Positions 27,939 through 37,158 of a DNA stretch of 64,000 bases are shown piece by piece (the stretch's first letter is position 1; the number at the start of each line of letters is the position of its first letter). Made by a program: the position numbers and the translations under genes. Location: NCBI RefSeq assembly GCF_001623525.1, contig NZ_CP015225.1, positions 2,418,001 to 2,482,000 of the forward strand, written 5' to 3'. This DNA comes from Pseudomonas fluorescens. GTDB taxonomy: Bacteria > Pseudomonadota > Gammaproteobacteria > Pseudomonadales > Pseudomonadaceae. The notes beneath the pieces were generated by a model. That model was not told where the DNA came from, did not search any database, and worked only from the letters and a program-made list of their open reading frames with translations.

Positions 27939-29585
27939 TCAGCGCCCGCAAAACCTCACCCTGGACAACATCCGCAAATCCCCCTCGCGGTAATAGTCAT
28001 CACTCCAGCTGTCATCCACCGCCAGTGGCTTGACCTGCTTGAGGGCGAGTTTTTTCGCAAAGTAGCGAAAGCGGTAATGCTCATAGAAACGCAGCAATTC
28101 CAATCCGTAGCGGTCGGCCAGGTCGGTGTCGCCCTGGATGATCAGGTAGTTCTCGTCGTTGCCGCTGCTGGCGGCAGCGCTGAGGTTGTGGCTGCCGCTG
28201 ATGATGGTCGGCGTGTCGCTGGTGAAGTCGGTGACGATGGCCTTGGTGTGCACCAGCAGGTTGCCCTTCTGGCCTTTCATGTTTTCCTTGAGCCAGCCTT
28301 CCAGGCCGGTGTTGAGCAGTGCGGTGGCGGCGAATTCAGCGGTGCGGTCGGCATGGAAGCCGGTGATGCGGCTCTTGGTGTTTTGCAGGCCGTAGCGCAG
28401 CACGTCGTCATTGGGTTGGCCGAGCACGGCGTCAAGAATCCGGTCGGGCAAGACGAATGCGGTGACGAACAACAGGTCCTTTCGAGCCGCGTTGATGATG
28501 TCGACGAAGCGGTCCAGGTCGCCCTCTCCCGTGCGTGGCGAAAAACCGATGAACAACTGTTCCTCCGGGACCATGGGATTGTTCTGATTGATCCACTCAC
28601 GGGTGGTCCCGACGTCCTGCGGTATGGCCCAGATCTGCTCGAACACCTGGCGATAGCCGTCGCTCACCCGCGGATCGTCCAGCACATGAACCACATTGGC
28701 CTGGCGGTAGACGCCGTTGGCGGTGAAGTTGGTACTGCCGCACAACACCGCCTCCGGCTGTAACGCACCGCCGCCATCGACCTTGCTCAACACAATGAAC
28801 TTGTCGTGGAAAATGTTGTGAGTGACCCGTCCACGCTTGTTGGCCGCCGGCAGTTTTTCGAGGTTGGCTTCGTTGCGCAGCGTGGTGTCGTCGCCTGGCT
28901 CGGCGTGGTAAAGCACGCGAACCTGTGCGCCGCGCGCGTGAGCGGCGTTGACTGCGTCGACGATCACCGGCAATTCGTATTCATAGATGGCGACATCCAG
29001 GGCCCAGTGGGCATCCAGCGCCCGGTCGATGAAACCGGTCAAGCGCCCCAGCAAGCCGTTTTCCAACCAACGGCGCGGGGCATCGGGCCAGTCATCGATG
29101 GACAGGTTTTTGTTGGCACTAATCAAAGCGTCCACTTCGGGAAACTTGCGCTGGAACGCCTGGCTGGCGGCCACGGCCCGATTGAATATCACTCGCTGGT
29201 TGGTTGGCTGACCGTCGTCGCTGGTGACCGTGACGGCCAGGAATTCGCCCAACTGCGGTGCGTCGGGACTGCCATAAGCCAGGTGCACGCGGTAGTGGAT
29301 CGTCACACCGGGGTTGACGGCGTAGTCGGCCCAGCGAAATTTCTGCAACGGCGCCTTGTCGCTGGGGGTGGCGTGGAACTGGGGAAAGGTGTGGGCCTTG
29401 TCGGGGAAGGTCAGGCTGTTGAACAGGAACAGCCAGGGTTTGTCGCCCTGCTGCTTCTCGATGGCAAAGCCCAGCAAGCCCTTGCGCCGGGGTTCGGCCA
29501 GGTCCATGGCAAGCAGTACGCCGTTGGTGCCGGCATAGGCCTTGACCCGAAAATCGTCCTGGGCGTTGGTGACGAGTACGCGCAT
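27939..29585 (-). CDS. Phospholipase-D-like domain protein
   Basis: A 548-residue protein with two PLD active-site motifs. The first is HDK with GSTN (His260, Lys262, 283-286) and lacks the usual Asp four residues after Lys. The second is complete: HTKAIVTD (His446, Lys448, Asp453) followed by GSHN (464-467). The first ~150 residues form an unrecognised domain (MRVLVTNAQDDFRVKAYAGT). No signal peptide is visible. The superfamily includes phospholipases and nucleases, and the sequence does not tell which this is. It neighbours the toxin-antitoxin pair in the same direction, but a functional link is not shown. Confidence 0.85.
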   Translation of the reverse strand: MRVLVTNAQDDFRVKAYAGTNGVLLAMDLAEPRRKGLLGFAIEKQQGDKPWLFLFNSLTFPDKAHTFPQFHATPSDKAPLQKFRWADYAVNPGVTIHYRVHLAYGSPDAPQLGEFLAVTVTSDDGQPTNQRVIFNRAVAASQAFQRKFPEVDALISANKNLSIDDWPDAPRRWLENGLLGRLTGFIDRALDAHWALDVAIYEYELPVIVDAVNAAHARGAQVRVLYHAEPGDDTTLRNEANLEKLPAANKRGRVTHNIFHDKFIVLSKVDGGGALQPEAVLCGSTNFTANGVYRQANVVHVLDDPRVSDGYRQVFEQIWAIPQDVGTTREWINQNNPMVPEEQLFIGFSPRTGEGDLDRFVDIINAARKDLLFVTAFVLPDRILDAVLGQPNDDVLRYGLQNTKSRITGFHADRTAEFAATALLNTGLEGWLKENMKGQKGNLLVHTKAIVTDFTSDTPTIISGSHNLSAAASSGNDENYLIIQGDTDLADRYGLELLRFYEHYRFRYFAKKLALKQVKPLAVDDSWSDDYYREGDLRMLSRVRFCGR

Positions 29586-29638
29586 GGTTCACTCCTGTGA
29601 GGGGCTGCCTGAGCATAGTGCAGCAATCAATGCTTATC

Positions 29639-30250
29639 TCAGCCAGGTGACTCTGCATCAATATGCCAATACTCAGCCTGCAACTGTCCCGCCAACTGCC
29701 GGGCCCGGCCCAGGCGGATCGGGCCTCTCTCGATGTCGATCAACAGGCATGGGCAATCGAGAAGCGGCGGTGAAAGCCCCTCCTTGACTCGTCCGTCGGT
29801 CATCACCAACACCCGTTGCTGCTCCGCCGGGTAGCGCTTGCGGCGCGCCACCAGCCAGCGCCCGGCCTCGTTCAGCGCCGCCAGCAACGGCGTTCCGCCA
29901 CCGGCACCCAACCCATCGAGCCAGGCGCGCAGGCCCGCCGAGGCCTTGAGCCCTTGCACCTGCCAATTGGGGAGCGTGCCGCTGGCCGTCAACAGCGCCA
30001 AGCGCGCGCGTTGTCGGTAGGCGTCGTCGAACAACTGCGCCAGCAGGCCCTTGCCGTCACTCAAGGCGCGATGACGCCGGGTCGAAGCCGACGCATCGAC
30101 GATGACCAGCCACAGCTCATGGGGAGACCGATGACGACCGTGCCAGCGCAGGTCCTCACGCAGGCGCGGTCGGCCATGGAGCAACGTCCCCGGCCAGTTC
30201 ACCGCACCGCTGGCCGCGGCTTTGCTCCGGCCCTGGCGTCCTTGCTCCAA
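29639..30250 (-). CDS. VWA-domain ChlD-like chelatase subunit
   Basis: A von Willebrand A-type protein (about 203 residues). The metal-ion site is DASAS (Asp52, Ser54, Ser56), with GGGTPL and VMTDGRVKEG completing the MIDAS. It matches the C-terminal half of magnesium-chelatase ChlD. In pseudomonads this small form follows the ChlI-like gene downstream of cobN and probably serves cobalt insertion. The start is odd: no ATG or GTG exists between the preceding in-frame stop (near 30334) and this domain. TTG at 30250 is the only standard start. The reading frame extends upstream into the chlI end, so a rare start or coupling to chlI is possible. Confidence 0.8.
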   Translation of the reverse strand: MEQGRQGRSKAAASGAVNWPGTLLHGRPRLREDLRWHGRHRSPHELWLVIVDASASTRRHRALSDGKGLLAQLFDDAYRQRARLALLTASGTLPNWQVQGLKASAGLRAWLDGLGAGGGTPLLAALNEAGRWLVARRKRYPAEQQRVLVMTDGRVKEGLSPPLLDCPCLLIDIERGPIRLGRARQLAGQLQAEYWHIDAESPG

Positions 30251-30303
30251 CTGTCCTGCACGGGGTCTGGCATTCGCCCCCGCCGTTGAACGAGGGCGAA
30301 TGC

Positions 30304-31308
30304 CTAAGGCTTTTTTGGCCAGCTCGGCACATCACGCCGGGCACCGGTCGGCAATGCCCGGGCCGGCAGGTCGCCCCACTGGCCTTGGCCTTCGTTGGGT
30401 TCAGCAGTTTTTTCCGCGCCGGTCGGCGCCTGGGACGGTGCCGGTGCCGGTGCCGAATGCCCGCGCCGCCGGTGCCGCAAGGCAAACTCGGCGACCGCAT
30501 CGATGTCGCCATCCGCGATGGCATCCGCCCCACGCCACGCGGCATGGGCCCGGGCCGCCCGCAGCCAAACCAGGTCGGCGCGCAAGCCATCGACCCCGGC
30601 GGCAAAACAGCGCTCGGTGATCTGCGCCAGTGCGGCATCATCCAGCGCGATCCCGGCCAACCGGTTGCGCGCCTGCTGGCAGCGTTCACGCAACTGCTGT
30701 TGGGCGCTCTCCCACTGCGCGCAGAACGCCGCCGGATCACTGTCGAAATCCAACCGCCGGCGAATGATCTGCCCGCGCTCAGTCGGCGCGGTGTGACCGT
30801 CGAGGGCCACGTTCAAACCGAAACGGTCGAGCAACTGCGGGCGCAGCTCGCCTTCTTCCGGGTTCATGGTGCCGATCAGCACAAAGCGCGCCGGATGCCG
30901 ATGGGAAATGCCGTCACGCTCGATCAGGTTGGTGCCGCTGGCGGCCACGTCCAACAGCAGGTCCACCAGATGATCGGGCAGCAGGTTCACTTCATCGACG
31001 TACAACACGCCACCGTCGGCCTTGGCCAACACGCCGGGAGAAAACTGCGCGCGCCCCTCCCCCAGCGCTGCGTCCAGGTCCAGGGTGCCCACCAGCCGCT
31101 CTTCGGTAGCACCAAGGGGCAAGGTGACGAACTGACCGCTGGCCAGCAAGTCCGCCAGGCCCCGGGCCAAGGTGGACTTGGCCATGCCCCGCGGACCTTC
31201 GATCAGCACACCGCCGATTTTCGGATCGATCGCGGCCAGGCACAGGGCCAGTTTCAGGTCATCGGCGCCGACCACGGCGGAGAGCGGGAAATGGGGAGTG
31301 TGAGTCAT
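30304..31308 (-). CDS. ChlI/BchI-like AAA+ chelatase subunit
   Basis: A 334-residue AAA+ ATPase. Walker A is EGPRGMAKSTLA (37-48), Walker B is GGVLYVDEVNLL, and sensor sequence GTMNPEEGELRPQLLDRF is typical of ChlI. The C-terminal tail is low-complexity (APAPAPSQAPTG), ending VPSWPKKP. Located directly after cobN, it is predicted to be the motor subunit for CobN-dependent cobalt insertion into hydrogenobyrinate diamide, replacing CobS. The start at 31308 (MTHTPHFPLSAVVG) fits the family. Confidence 0.9.
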   Translation of the reverse strand: MTHTPHFPLSAVVGADDLKLALCLAAIDPKIGGVLIEGPRGMAKSTLARGLADLLASGQFVTLPLGATEERLVGTLDLDAALGEGRAQFSPGVLAKADGGVLYVDEVNLLPDHLVDLLLDVAASGTNLIERDGISHRHPARFVLIGTMNPEEGELRPQLLDRFGLNVALDGHTAPTERGQIIRRRLDFDSDPAAFCAQWESAQQQLRERCQQARNRLAGIALDDAALAQITERCFAAGVDGLRADLVWLRAARAHAAWRGADAIADGDIDAVAEFALRHRRRGHSAPAPAPSQAPTGAEKTAEPNEGQGQWGDLPARALPTGARRDVPSWPKKP

Positions 31309-31340
31309 GCTGAAGGTCTCATGAATGTGCGAGGTTCCCC

Positions 31341-31459
31341 TGTGGCGAGGGAGCTTGCTCCCGCTGGGGCGCGAAGCGGCCCCCAGAACCTGAGGTCCCA
31401 GTGCCCTTCCAGAACGACGACTGCTGCGCAGCCGAGCGGGAGCAAGCTCCCTCGCCACA
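31341..31459. repeat. Paired palindromic repeat, GGGAGCTTGCTCCC family
   Basis: Arms beginning TGTGGCGAGGGAGC (31341) and ending GCTCCCTCGCCACA (31459) are inverted copies. The inner GGGGCGCGAAGCGGCCCC is self-complementary. It lies between cobN and chlI. Confidence 0.9.
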
Positions 31460-31482
31460 AGTGCGCGCCTGTTGTCCTCATT

Positions 31483-34400
31483 TCAGCCATCCTCCTCAAT
31501 GTCCAACAACAAATTCTCCAACGCCTCGCGGTACTCCCCCGGCGCCTGCCACATCCCCCGCTGCTGCGCTTCGAGCATGCGCTCGGTCATGTCCCGCAGG
31601 GCGTCGGGGTTGTGCTGGCGGACGAAATCCCGGGTGTCCGGGTCGAGCAGGTAGGCATCGGCCAGCAAGGCGTACTGGTGATCGTCGATCAGCTGCGTGG
31701 TGGCGTCGAAGGCGAACAGGTTGTCCACCGTCGCCGCCAGTTCGAACGCGCCTTTATAGCCGTGACGCTTCACGCCATCGATCCACTTCGGATTCGCTGC
31801 GCGGGAACGGATGACACGGTTGAGCTCTTCCTTCAGGGTGCGGATCTTGGGCAAGTCTGGCTGGCTGTGATCGCCATGGTAACTGGCCGCCGCGACTCCA
31901 CCGAGAGTCTCCACCGCCGCCAGCATGCCACCCTGGAACTGATAGTAATCATTGGAATCGAGCAGGTCATGCTCGCGGTTGTCCTGGTTCTGCAACACCG
32001 CTTGCACCTGGCTCAGACGTCGGGAGAACGGCTCCCGGGCGGCGGTGCCTTCATCGCTGGCGCCGTAGGCGTAACCGCCCCAGTTCAGGTACACCTCGGC
32101 CAGATCCTCGCGGCTCTGCCACAAGCGCCCATCAATCGCGCCCTGCACGCCCGCGCCATAGGCCCCGGGCTTGGCGCCGAAGATCCGCCAGCCGGCTTGG
32201 CGCGCCGCCGCTTCCGGCTCCAGGCCCGACGCCAACAAGGCCTCACGTTCGCCGCGGACCTTGGCCGCCAAGGGGTTCAGGTCGTCCGGCTCATCAAGGG
32301 CGGCGACGGCCTGCACGGCGGCATCGAACAAACGGATCAGGTTGGCAAAAGCATCGCGGAAGAACCCGGAGACCCGCAGCGTGACATCGACCCGTGGTCG
32401 GTCCAGCAGGCTCAACGGCAGTATCTCGAAATCATCGACCCGCTGGCTGCCCGTGGCCCACACTGGACGCACGCCCATCAGCGCCATGGCCTGGGCAATA
32501 TCATCGCCACCGGTGCGCATGGTGGCGGTGCCCCACACCGACAGGCCGAGCTGGCGCAGGTGATCGCCATGGTCCTGCAGGTGCCGTTCAAGGATCAGGT
32601 TCGCCGATTGGAAACCGATGCGCCACGCCGTGGTGGTCGGCAGGTTGCGCACGTCCACCGAGAAGAAATTGCGTCCGGTGGGCAACACGTCGAGGCGCCC
32701 GCGACTCGGCGCACCGCTGGGGCCGGCGGGCACGAAGCGCCCGTTCAAGGCATCGAGCAGGCCACGGATTTCCGCCGGACCGCAGGCGTCCAGGCGCGGG
32801 GCCACGACGGAGCGCAGGTTTTCGATGATGCTGGCCACCGTCTCCCAGCCCGGCGCATTGAGCTGCTCGACCCCACCGTCCAGTGCTTGCTCGATCAACT
32901 GCGCGGCGAACAATTCCAGGCGCTCGCGCGTATCGCCGGCGGTGCGCCAAGGCTCGGCGCTGACCCGGCGCAACGCCTCGGGACACTCGCCGGTCCAGGG
33001 CTCGGCCAAGGCACAATCCAGCGGATCGAAACCCAGCCCGAACGCCTTGGCCAGCGCCCGCAACAGACTCGACTGCGCGCCCTTGCCGTCGCCCCGGGGA
33101 ATGCGCAGCAACGCCAGCAAGGTGTCGATGCGCAGCCGTCCGCTGGGCGACTCGCCAAAAATATGCAGGCCGTCGCGAATCTGCGACTCCTTCAAGTCGC
33201 ACAGGTAAGTGTCCAGGCGCGGCAGCCAGATCGCCGCATCGGCGTCACTGTCCAGGGCCGCGTCCAGTTGCAGCTCGCGGTCGATGTGCGTCTCGCGCAC
33301 CAGGTTGAGGATGTCCCGTTGCAGCTCCCGGGCGCGACGCGGATCGAGCAATTGCGCCTCGTAGTATTCGTCGGCCAACAGCTCGAGGTTGCGCAGCGGT
33401 CCGTAGGTTTCAGCCCGGGTCAGCGGCGGCATCAAATGGTCGATGATCACCGCCTGGGTGCGACGCTTGGCCTGGGCGCCCTCACCCGGGTCGTTGACGA
33501 TGAACGGATAGATGTTCGGTAGCGGCCCCAGCAGCGCGTCCGGCCAGCAACTCTCCGAGAGCCCGACGCCCTTGCCCGGCAGCCACTCAAGGTTGCCGTG
33601 CTTGCCAACGTGAATCACCCCGTGCACGCCGTAGGTGTTGCGCAACCAGAAATAAAACGCCAGGTAACCGTGGGGCGGCACCAGGTCCGGGTCGTGGTAC
33701 ACCGCACTCGGATCGACCTGGTAACCCCGGGCCGGCTGGATCCCGACGAACGTCAGGCCCAGGCGCAGGCCGGCGACCATCAGGCGACCGTCACGGAACA
33801 TCGGATCGTTCTCGGGCGTACCCCAACGGTCCAGCACCGCTTGGCGATTGGCCTCCGGCAGCGCGTCGAACATGGCCTGATAGGCATCGAGGGCCAGGCT
33901 CTGGTGACATGGCCGCAGGTCGAGGCTGTCCAGGTCGTTGCTGACACCACCGAGCAACTGCTGGATCAACGCGGTACCGTTCCCAGGCAAATCAGGCGGC
34001 AGCGGATACCCCTCGGCCTGCATGGCCCGCAGGATATTCAACGCCGCTGCCGGGGTGTCCAGGCCGACGCCATTGCCGATGCGCCCATCCCGGGTCGGGT
34101 AGTTGGCGAGGATCAACGCCACACGTTTTTCTGCGTTGGGCAAACGCGCCAATGTTGTCCAGCGCCGCGCCAGCTCGGCGACAAAATCCATGCGTTCAGG
34201 CACAGCCCGATAACAGACCACGTCGCTCTGGCTGCGCTCGCTGCGCCAGGCCAGGTCCTTGAAGCTGATCGGGCGACTGATGATCCGCCCGTCCAGCTCC
34301 GGCAAGGCAATGTGCATCGCCAGGTCTCGCGGGCCCAGGCCCTGCTCGCTTGCACGCCAGCCCGGTTCGTTGTCCTGGGCACAGATCGCCTGGATCACCG

Positions 34401-35256
34401 CAATGTTGCGACGGAACGGTCGCAGGTGCGGCGCTTCCGGGCTGGATTGGGCGAAGCCGGTGGTATTGAGGATCACCCCGGCCTCCACCGCGTCCAGCCA
34501 GTCTTCGACCAGCGCCAGGCAACCGGGCTCCTTGAGGCTCGCCACGGCAATCGGCAGCGGATTGAGCCCCGCCGCTTGCAGGCGCTGACAAAACACGTCG
34601 ATGAACGCGGTGTTCGCCGCTTGCAAGTGGGAGCGATAAAACAGCACCGCCGCCACCGGTTGTCCGGCCTGCCAGTCGGCTTGCCAATCGTCGAGGCTGG
34701 CGCTGGTTTTCGCCGGGTGATAGATGGCCGTGCGTGGCAGGACTTGCGGTTCGGCCCACGGATAATCGCGGCCGAACCATTGGCTGCCGAGGTTGTGAAA
34801 CAGGTCCAGGGCATTGCCCAGCCCGCCCTGGCGCAAGAACTGCCAGAGCCGATCGCGGTCCTCGAAGGGCACGTTGCTCAGGTCGCTGAGTTCCGGGTCC
34901 GGACGATCATCCCCCGGCACCAGGATCAGCTTCACCCCGCGCCCGGTCAGTTCCATCAGGCGCTCGATGCCGTAGCGCCAATAGCCGATGCCGCCGTGCA
35001 ACGACAACAGGATGACCTTGGCGTGGCGCAGCACGTCTTCGAAATACAGATCCACCGAGGCGTGGTTCTGCACCTGCATCGGGTTGGCGAGGCGAAACTC
35101 GGGATAATCGCCCGGCAACTGCTTCGCCGCTTCGGCCAGCAGCGCCAGGCTGGAGTCGCCACTGCACAGGATCACCAGCTCGGCGGGGGTTTGCCCCAGG
35201 TCGGCAATGTTGTCATCCGACACGAAACCGCCGGGCTGGGTCCTGAGCAGGTGCAT
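31483..35256 (-). CDS. cobN: Cobaltochelatase large subunit CobN
   Basis: A 1257-residue CobN/magnesium-chelatase H-type protein, the usual length for CobN. Recognisable segments are HVGKHGNLEWLPGKGVGLS, GEGAQAKRRTQAVIIDHLMPP, RPRVDVTLRVSGFFRDAFAN and KWIDGVKRHGYKGAFELA. It binds hydrogenobyrinic acid a,c-diamide and inserts Co2+ in the aerobic B12 route, working with AAA+ and VWA subunits. The start ATG follows the cobW stop by three bases, and a cobalamin riboswitch precedes the operon. Confidence 0.97.
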   Translation of the reverse strand: MHLLRTQPGGFVSDDNIADLGQTPAELVILCSGDSSLALLAEAAKQLPGDYPEFRLANPMQVQNHASVDLYFEDVLRHAKVILLSLHGGIGYWRYGIERLMELTGRGVKLILVPGDDRPDPELSDLSNVPFEDRDRLWQFLRQGGLGNALDLFHNLGSQWFGRDYPWAEPQVLPRTAIYHPAKTSASLDDWQADWQAGQPVAAVLFYRSHLQAANTAFIDVFCQRLQAAGLNPLPIAVASLKEPGCLALVEDWLDAVEAGVILNTTGFAQSSPEAPHLRPFRRNIAVIQAICAQDNEPGWRASEQGLGPRDLAMHIALPELDGRIISRPISFKDLAWRSERSQSDVVCYRAVPERMDFVAELARRWTTLARLPNAEKRVALILANYPTRDGRIGNGVGLDTPAAALNILRAMQAEGYPLPPDLPGNGTALIQQLLGGVSNDLDSLDLRPCHQSLALDAYQAMFDALPEANRQAVLDRWGTPENDPMFRDGRLMVAGLRLGLTFVGIQPARGYQVDPSAVYHDPDLVPPHGYLAFYFWLRNTYGVHGVIHVGKHGNLEWLPGKGVGLSESCWPDALLGPLPNIYPFIVNDPGEGAQAKRRTQAVIIDHLMPPLTRAETYGPLRNLELLADEYYEAQLLDPRRARELQRDILNLVRETHIDRELQLDAALDSDADAAIWLPRLDTYLCDLKESQIRDGLHIFGESPSGRLRIDTLLALLRIPRGDGKGAQSSLLRALAKAFGLGFDPLDCALAEPWTGECPEALRRVSAEPWRTAGDTRERLELFAAQLIEQALDGGVEQLNAPGWETVASIIENLRSVVAPRLDACGPAEIRGLLDALNGRFVPAGPSGAPSRGRLDVLPTGRNFFSVDVRNLPTTTAWRIGFQSANLILERHLQDHGDHLRQLGLSVWGTATMRTGGDDIAQAMALMGVRPVWATGSQRVDDFEILPLSLLDRPRVDVTLRVSGFFRDAFANLIRLFDAAVQAVAALDEPDDLNPLAAKVRGEREALLASGLEPEAAARQAGWRIFGAKPGAYGAGVQGAIDGRLWQSREDLAEVYLNWGGYAYGASDEGTAAREPFSRRLSQVQAVLQNQDNREHDLLDSNDYYQFQGGMLAAVETLGGVAAASYHGDHSQPDLPKIRTLKEELNRVIRSRAANPKWIDGVKRHGYKGAFELAATVDNLFAFDATTQLIDDHQYALLADAYLLDPDTRDFVRQHNPDALRDMTERMLEAQQRGMWQAPGEYREALENLLLDIEEDG

Positions 35257-35259
35257 GGC

Positions 35260-36324
35260 TTAGGCGCCGAGGGCGGCGCGCAACTGCGCTTCGAGCAGCG
35301 CGGCGTCGAGCGCCTGGCCGATCAGCACCAGGCGGGTGACCCGCGCTTCCTCGGCGCCCCACTGGCGGTCGAAATGCTTGTCGAAACGCGTCCCGACGCC
35401 CTGGATCAACAGGCGCATCGGCTTGTTCGGGATCGCCGCGAAACCCTTGACCCGCAGTACGCCGTGCTGGACCACCAGTTGCGTCAGCGCGTCGAGCAAC
35501 AGGCTTTCGTCGGCCTGGGGCAGCTCGATGGAGATGGAATCGAAGGCATCATGATCGTGGTCGTCATCGTCGCCGTCATGGTGGTGATCGTGATGGCTGT
35601 GGCGGCCGTCGATGTGTTCTTCGGAACCGGCGTCCAGGCCAATCAGTACGTCCAGCGGCAGGCGACCGCTGCTGGCTTCGATGACCTTGACCGCCGGCGG
35701 CAACTCTTCGGCGACTTCCAGGCGAACCTTGGCCAGGTCTTCAGGGCTGATCAGGTCCGCTTTGTTGAGGATCACCAGGTCGGCGCTGGCCAATTGGTCG
35801 GCGAACAGCTCATGCAGCGGTGATTCGTGGTCCAGGTTCGGGTCGAGTTTGCGCATGGCATCGACCTGGTCCGGGAAGGCCGCGAAGGTACCCGCGGCCA
35901 CGGCCGGACTGTCGACCACGGTGATCACTGCGTCGACGGTGCAGGCGCTGCGGATTTCCGGCCATTGGAAGGCCTGGACCAGCGGCTTGGGCAAGGCCAG
36001 GCCGGAGGTTTCGATGAGGATATGGTCGAGGTCGCCACGCCGGGCCACCAGTTCGCGCATCACCGGGAAGAATTCTTCCTGCACCGTGCAGCACAGGCAG
36101 CCGTTGGCCAGTTCATAGACGCGGCCGTTGGCTTCTTCTTCGGTACAGCCGATGGAACACTGCTTGAGGATCTCGCCGTCGATGCCCAGTTCGCCGAACT
36201 CGTTGACGATCACGGCGATACGCCGGCCCTGGGCGTTGTCGAGCATGTGACGCAGCAAGGTGGTCTTACCCGAGCCGAGGAAGCCGGTGACGATGGTGAC
36301 GGGGAGTTTGGCCAGTGTTTTCAT
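35260..36324 (-). CDS. cobW: CobW-family cobalt/zinc GTPase metallochaperone
   Basis: A 354-residue G3E-family GTPase. Walker A is GFLGSGKTT (14-22), and the metal-binding CxCC is CLCC (Cys76, 78, 79). The guanine-specificity NKAD is present in VILNKADLI. A histidine-rich stretch (HSHHDHHHDGDDDDHDHD) lies between the GTPase and C-terminal domains. Family members deliver Co2+ to CobN. The start at 36324 (MKTLAKLPVTIVTGF) sits downstream of the riboswitch, and longer in-frame starts would translate the riboswitch itself. Confidence 0.95.
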   Translation of the reverse strand: MKTLAKLPVTIVTGFLGSGKTTLLRHMLDNAQGRRIAVIVNEFGELGIDGEILKQCSIGCTEEEANGRVYELANGCLCCTVQEEFFPVMRELVARRGDLDHILIETSGLALPKPLVQAFQWPEIRSACTVDAVITVVDSPAVAAGTFAAFPDQVDAMRKLDPNLDHESPLHELFADQLASADLVILNKADLISPEDLAKVRLEVAEELPPAVKVIEASSGRLPLDVLIGLDAGSEEHIDGRHSHHDHHHDGDDDDHDHDAFDSISIELPQADESLLLDALTQLVVQHGVLRVKGFAAIPNKPMRLLIQGVGTRFDKHFDRQWGAEEARVTRLVLIGQALDAALLEAQLRAALGA

Positions 36325-36433
36325 CGGATGCCCTTTGGCAAGGTGGCGGGCAAACGGGACGACAACCGCTGGCACAGGCGCGCGCGGAAGATTTCGCCAC
36401 CGGATCACCCCGCCCGGTTGTAGTGAGAATCTG

Positions 36434-36640
36434 TGTCGAGGCAGGTCTCCTGGCTGACGGTGGGCCAATCTTTCGACTGGCAATTGCTGCGCCTTCCCGT
36501 GCGCCCGTTTAATAAGGGCATGCACAGTGGCCTTGCAGAAACAGCACCGTTCACAGTTGCGGGGGCAGCCGCGGCTTGGACCGCGTTCCCTTCTTAGCTC
36601 CGGCACGTGCCGAAGAACCTCGAAGGCGCAAGGCTACGCA
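36434..36640 (-). promoter_or_regulatory. Cobalamin riboswitch controlling cobW-cobN-chlI-chlD
   Basis: Read on the minus strand, the region carries the hallmarks of the adenosylcobalamin aptamer in order: GCCGGAGCTAAGAAGGGAA, the B12 box GCTGCCCCCGCAACTGTGA, and the closing CAGCCAGGAGACCTGCC. It ends about 110 bases before the cobW start. High B12 should reduce expression of the cobalt-insertion operon. Confidence 0.93.
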
Positions 36641-36687
36641 GGGTGTGGGGGCGGGTCAATCTCCGCAAGTAAGATGCAGGATGCTGT

Positions 36688-36782
36688 TGTGGCGAGGGAG
36701 CTTGCTCCCGTTGGGCAGCGCAGCGCCCCCCGGCTCTTTACGGTCGCTGCGCAACCGAGCGGGAGCAAGCTCCCTCGCCACA
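36688..36782. repeat. Paired palindromic repeat between two riboswitches
   Basis: Inverted arms starting TGTGGCGAGGGAGC (36688) and ending GCTCCCTCGCCACA (36782) with a ~45-base core. It separates the two divergent riboswitch transcription units, so promoters for both must lie in or around it. Confidence 0.9.
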
Positions 36783-36839
36783 ACAGCCCGCTCGTCGGCC
36801 CTTGTACATTGACGGCCCCGCCCCGCCCATGCTCTCCTG

Positions 36840-37041
36840 TGCGCCTAGTTACGGGTGCCCTTCACAGGGTGAAACGGGAAACCGGTGAATCGTGTGCTTT
36901 ACTTCAAGGCCACGTCAGTCCGGTGCTGCCCCCGCAACGGTAAGCGAGCGAAGCGTCTGAACCACTGTGTCCCAGGACATGGGAAGGTGACGCTTGCAGG
37001 CCAGGCGCAAGCCCCGCCCCTCGCGAGCCCGGAGACCGGCC
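36840..37041 (+). promoter_or_regulatory. Cobalamin riboswitch controlling cbtB-cbtA
   Basis: On the plus strand: GGGTGAAACGGGAAACCGGT, then the B12 box GTGCTGCCCCCGCAACGGTA, then the closing GAGCCCGGAGACCGGCC, all in canonical order. It ends about 117 bases before cbtB. The stretch after it (CCCGCGGTGGGCGGG) could form an expression-platform hairpin. Confidence 0.95.
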
Positions 37042-37158
37042 CATGACTCATGCATCAACAACCCGCGGTGGGCGGGCGCTGTTCGAACCCTGGCGGGCCT
37101 TCGCCTGGAGTTTCATCGCGCTCGAATCACCCACTGAACAAGAACAGAGGGAAGCGCC

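Noticed and set aside
30286..33522. Very long plus-strand open frame (about 1078 codons) opposite cobN and chlI
   Set aside because: It is the antisense shadow of the cobN-chlI coding strand in GC-rich DNA. The predicted protein is rich in Gln, Arg, His and Gly, with no domain, and the minus-strand genes are unmistakable.
33598..35823. 741-codon plus-strand frame opposite cobN and cobW
   Set aside because: Composition typical of antisense. It crosses the cobW-cobN junction and has no recognisable domain.
36434..36606. Extended N-terminus of cobW to 36606
   Set aside because: It would translate the cobalamin riboswitch and contains no conserved residues. The Walker A domain starts exactly at the ATG at 36324.
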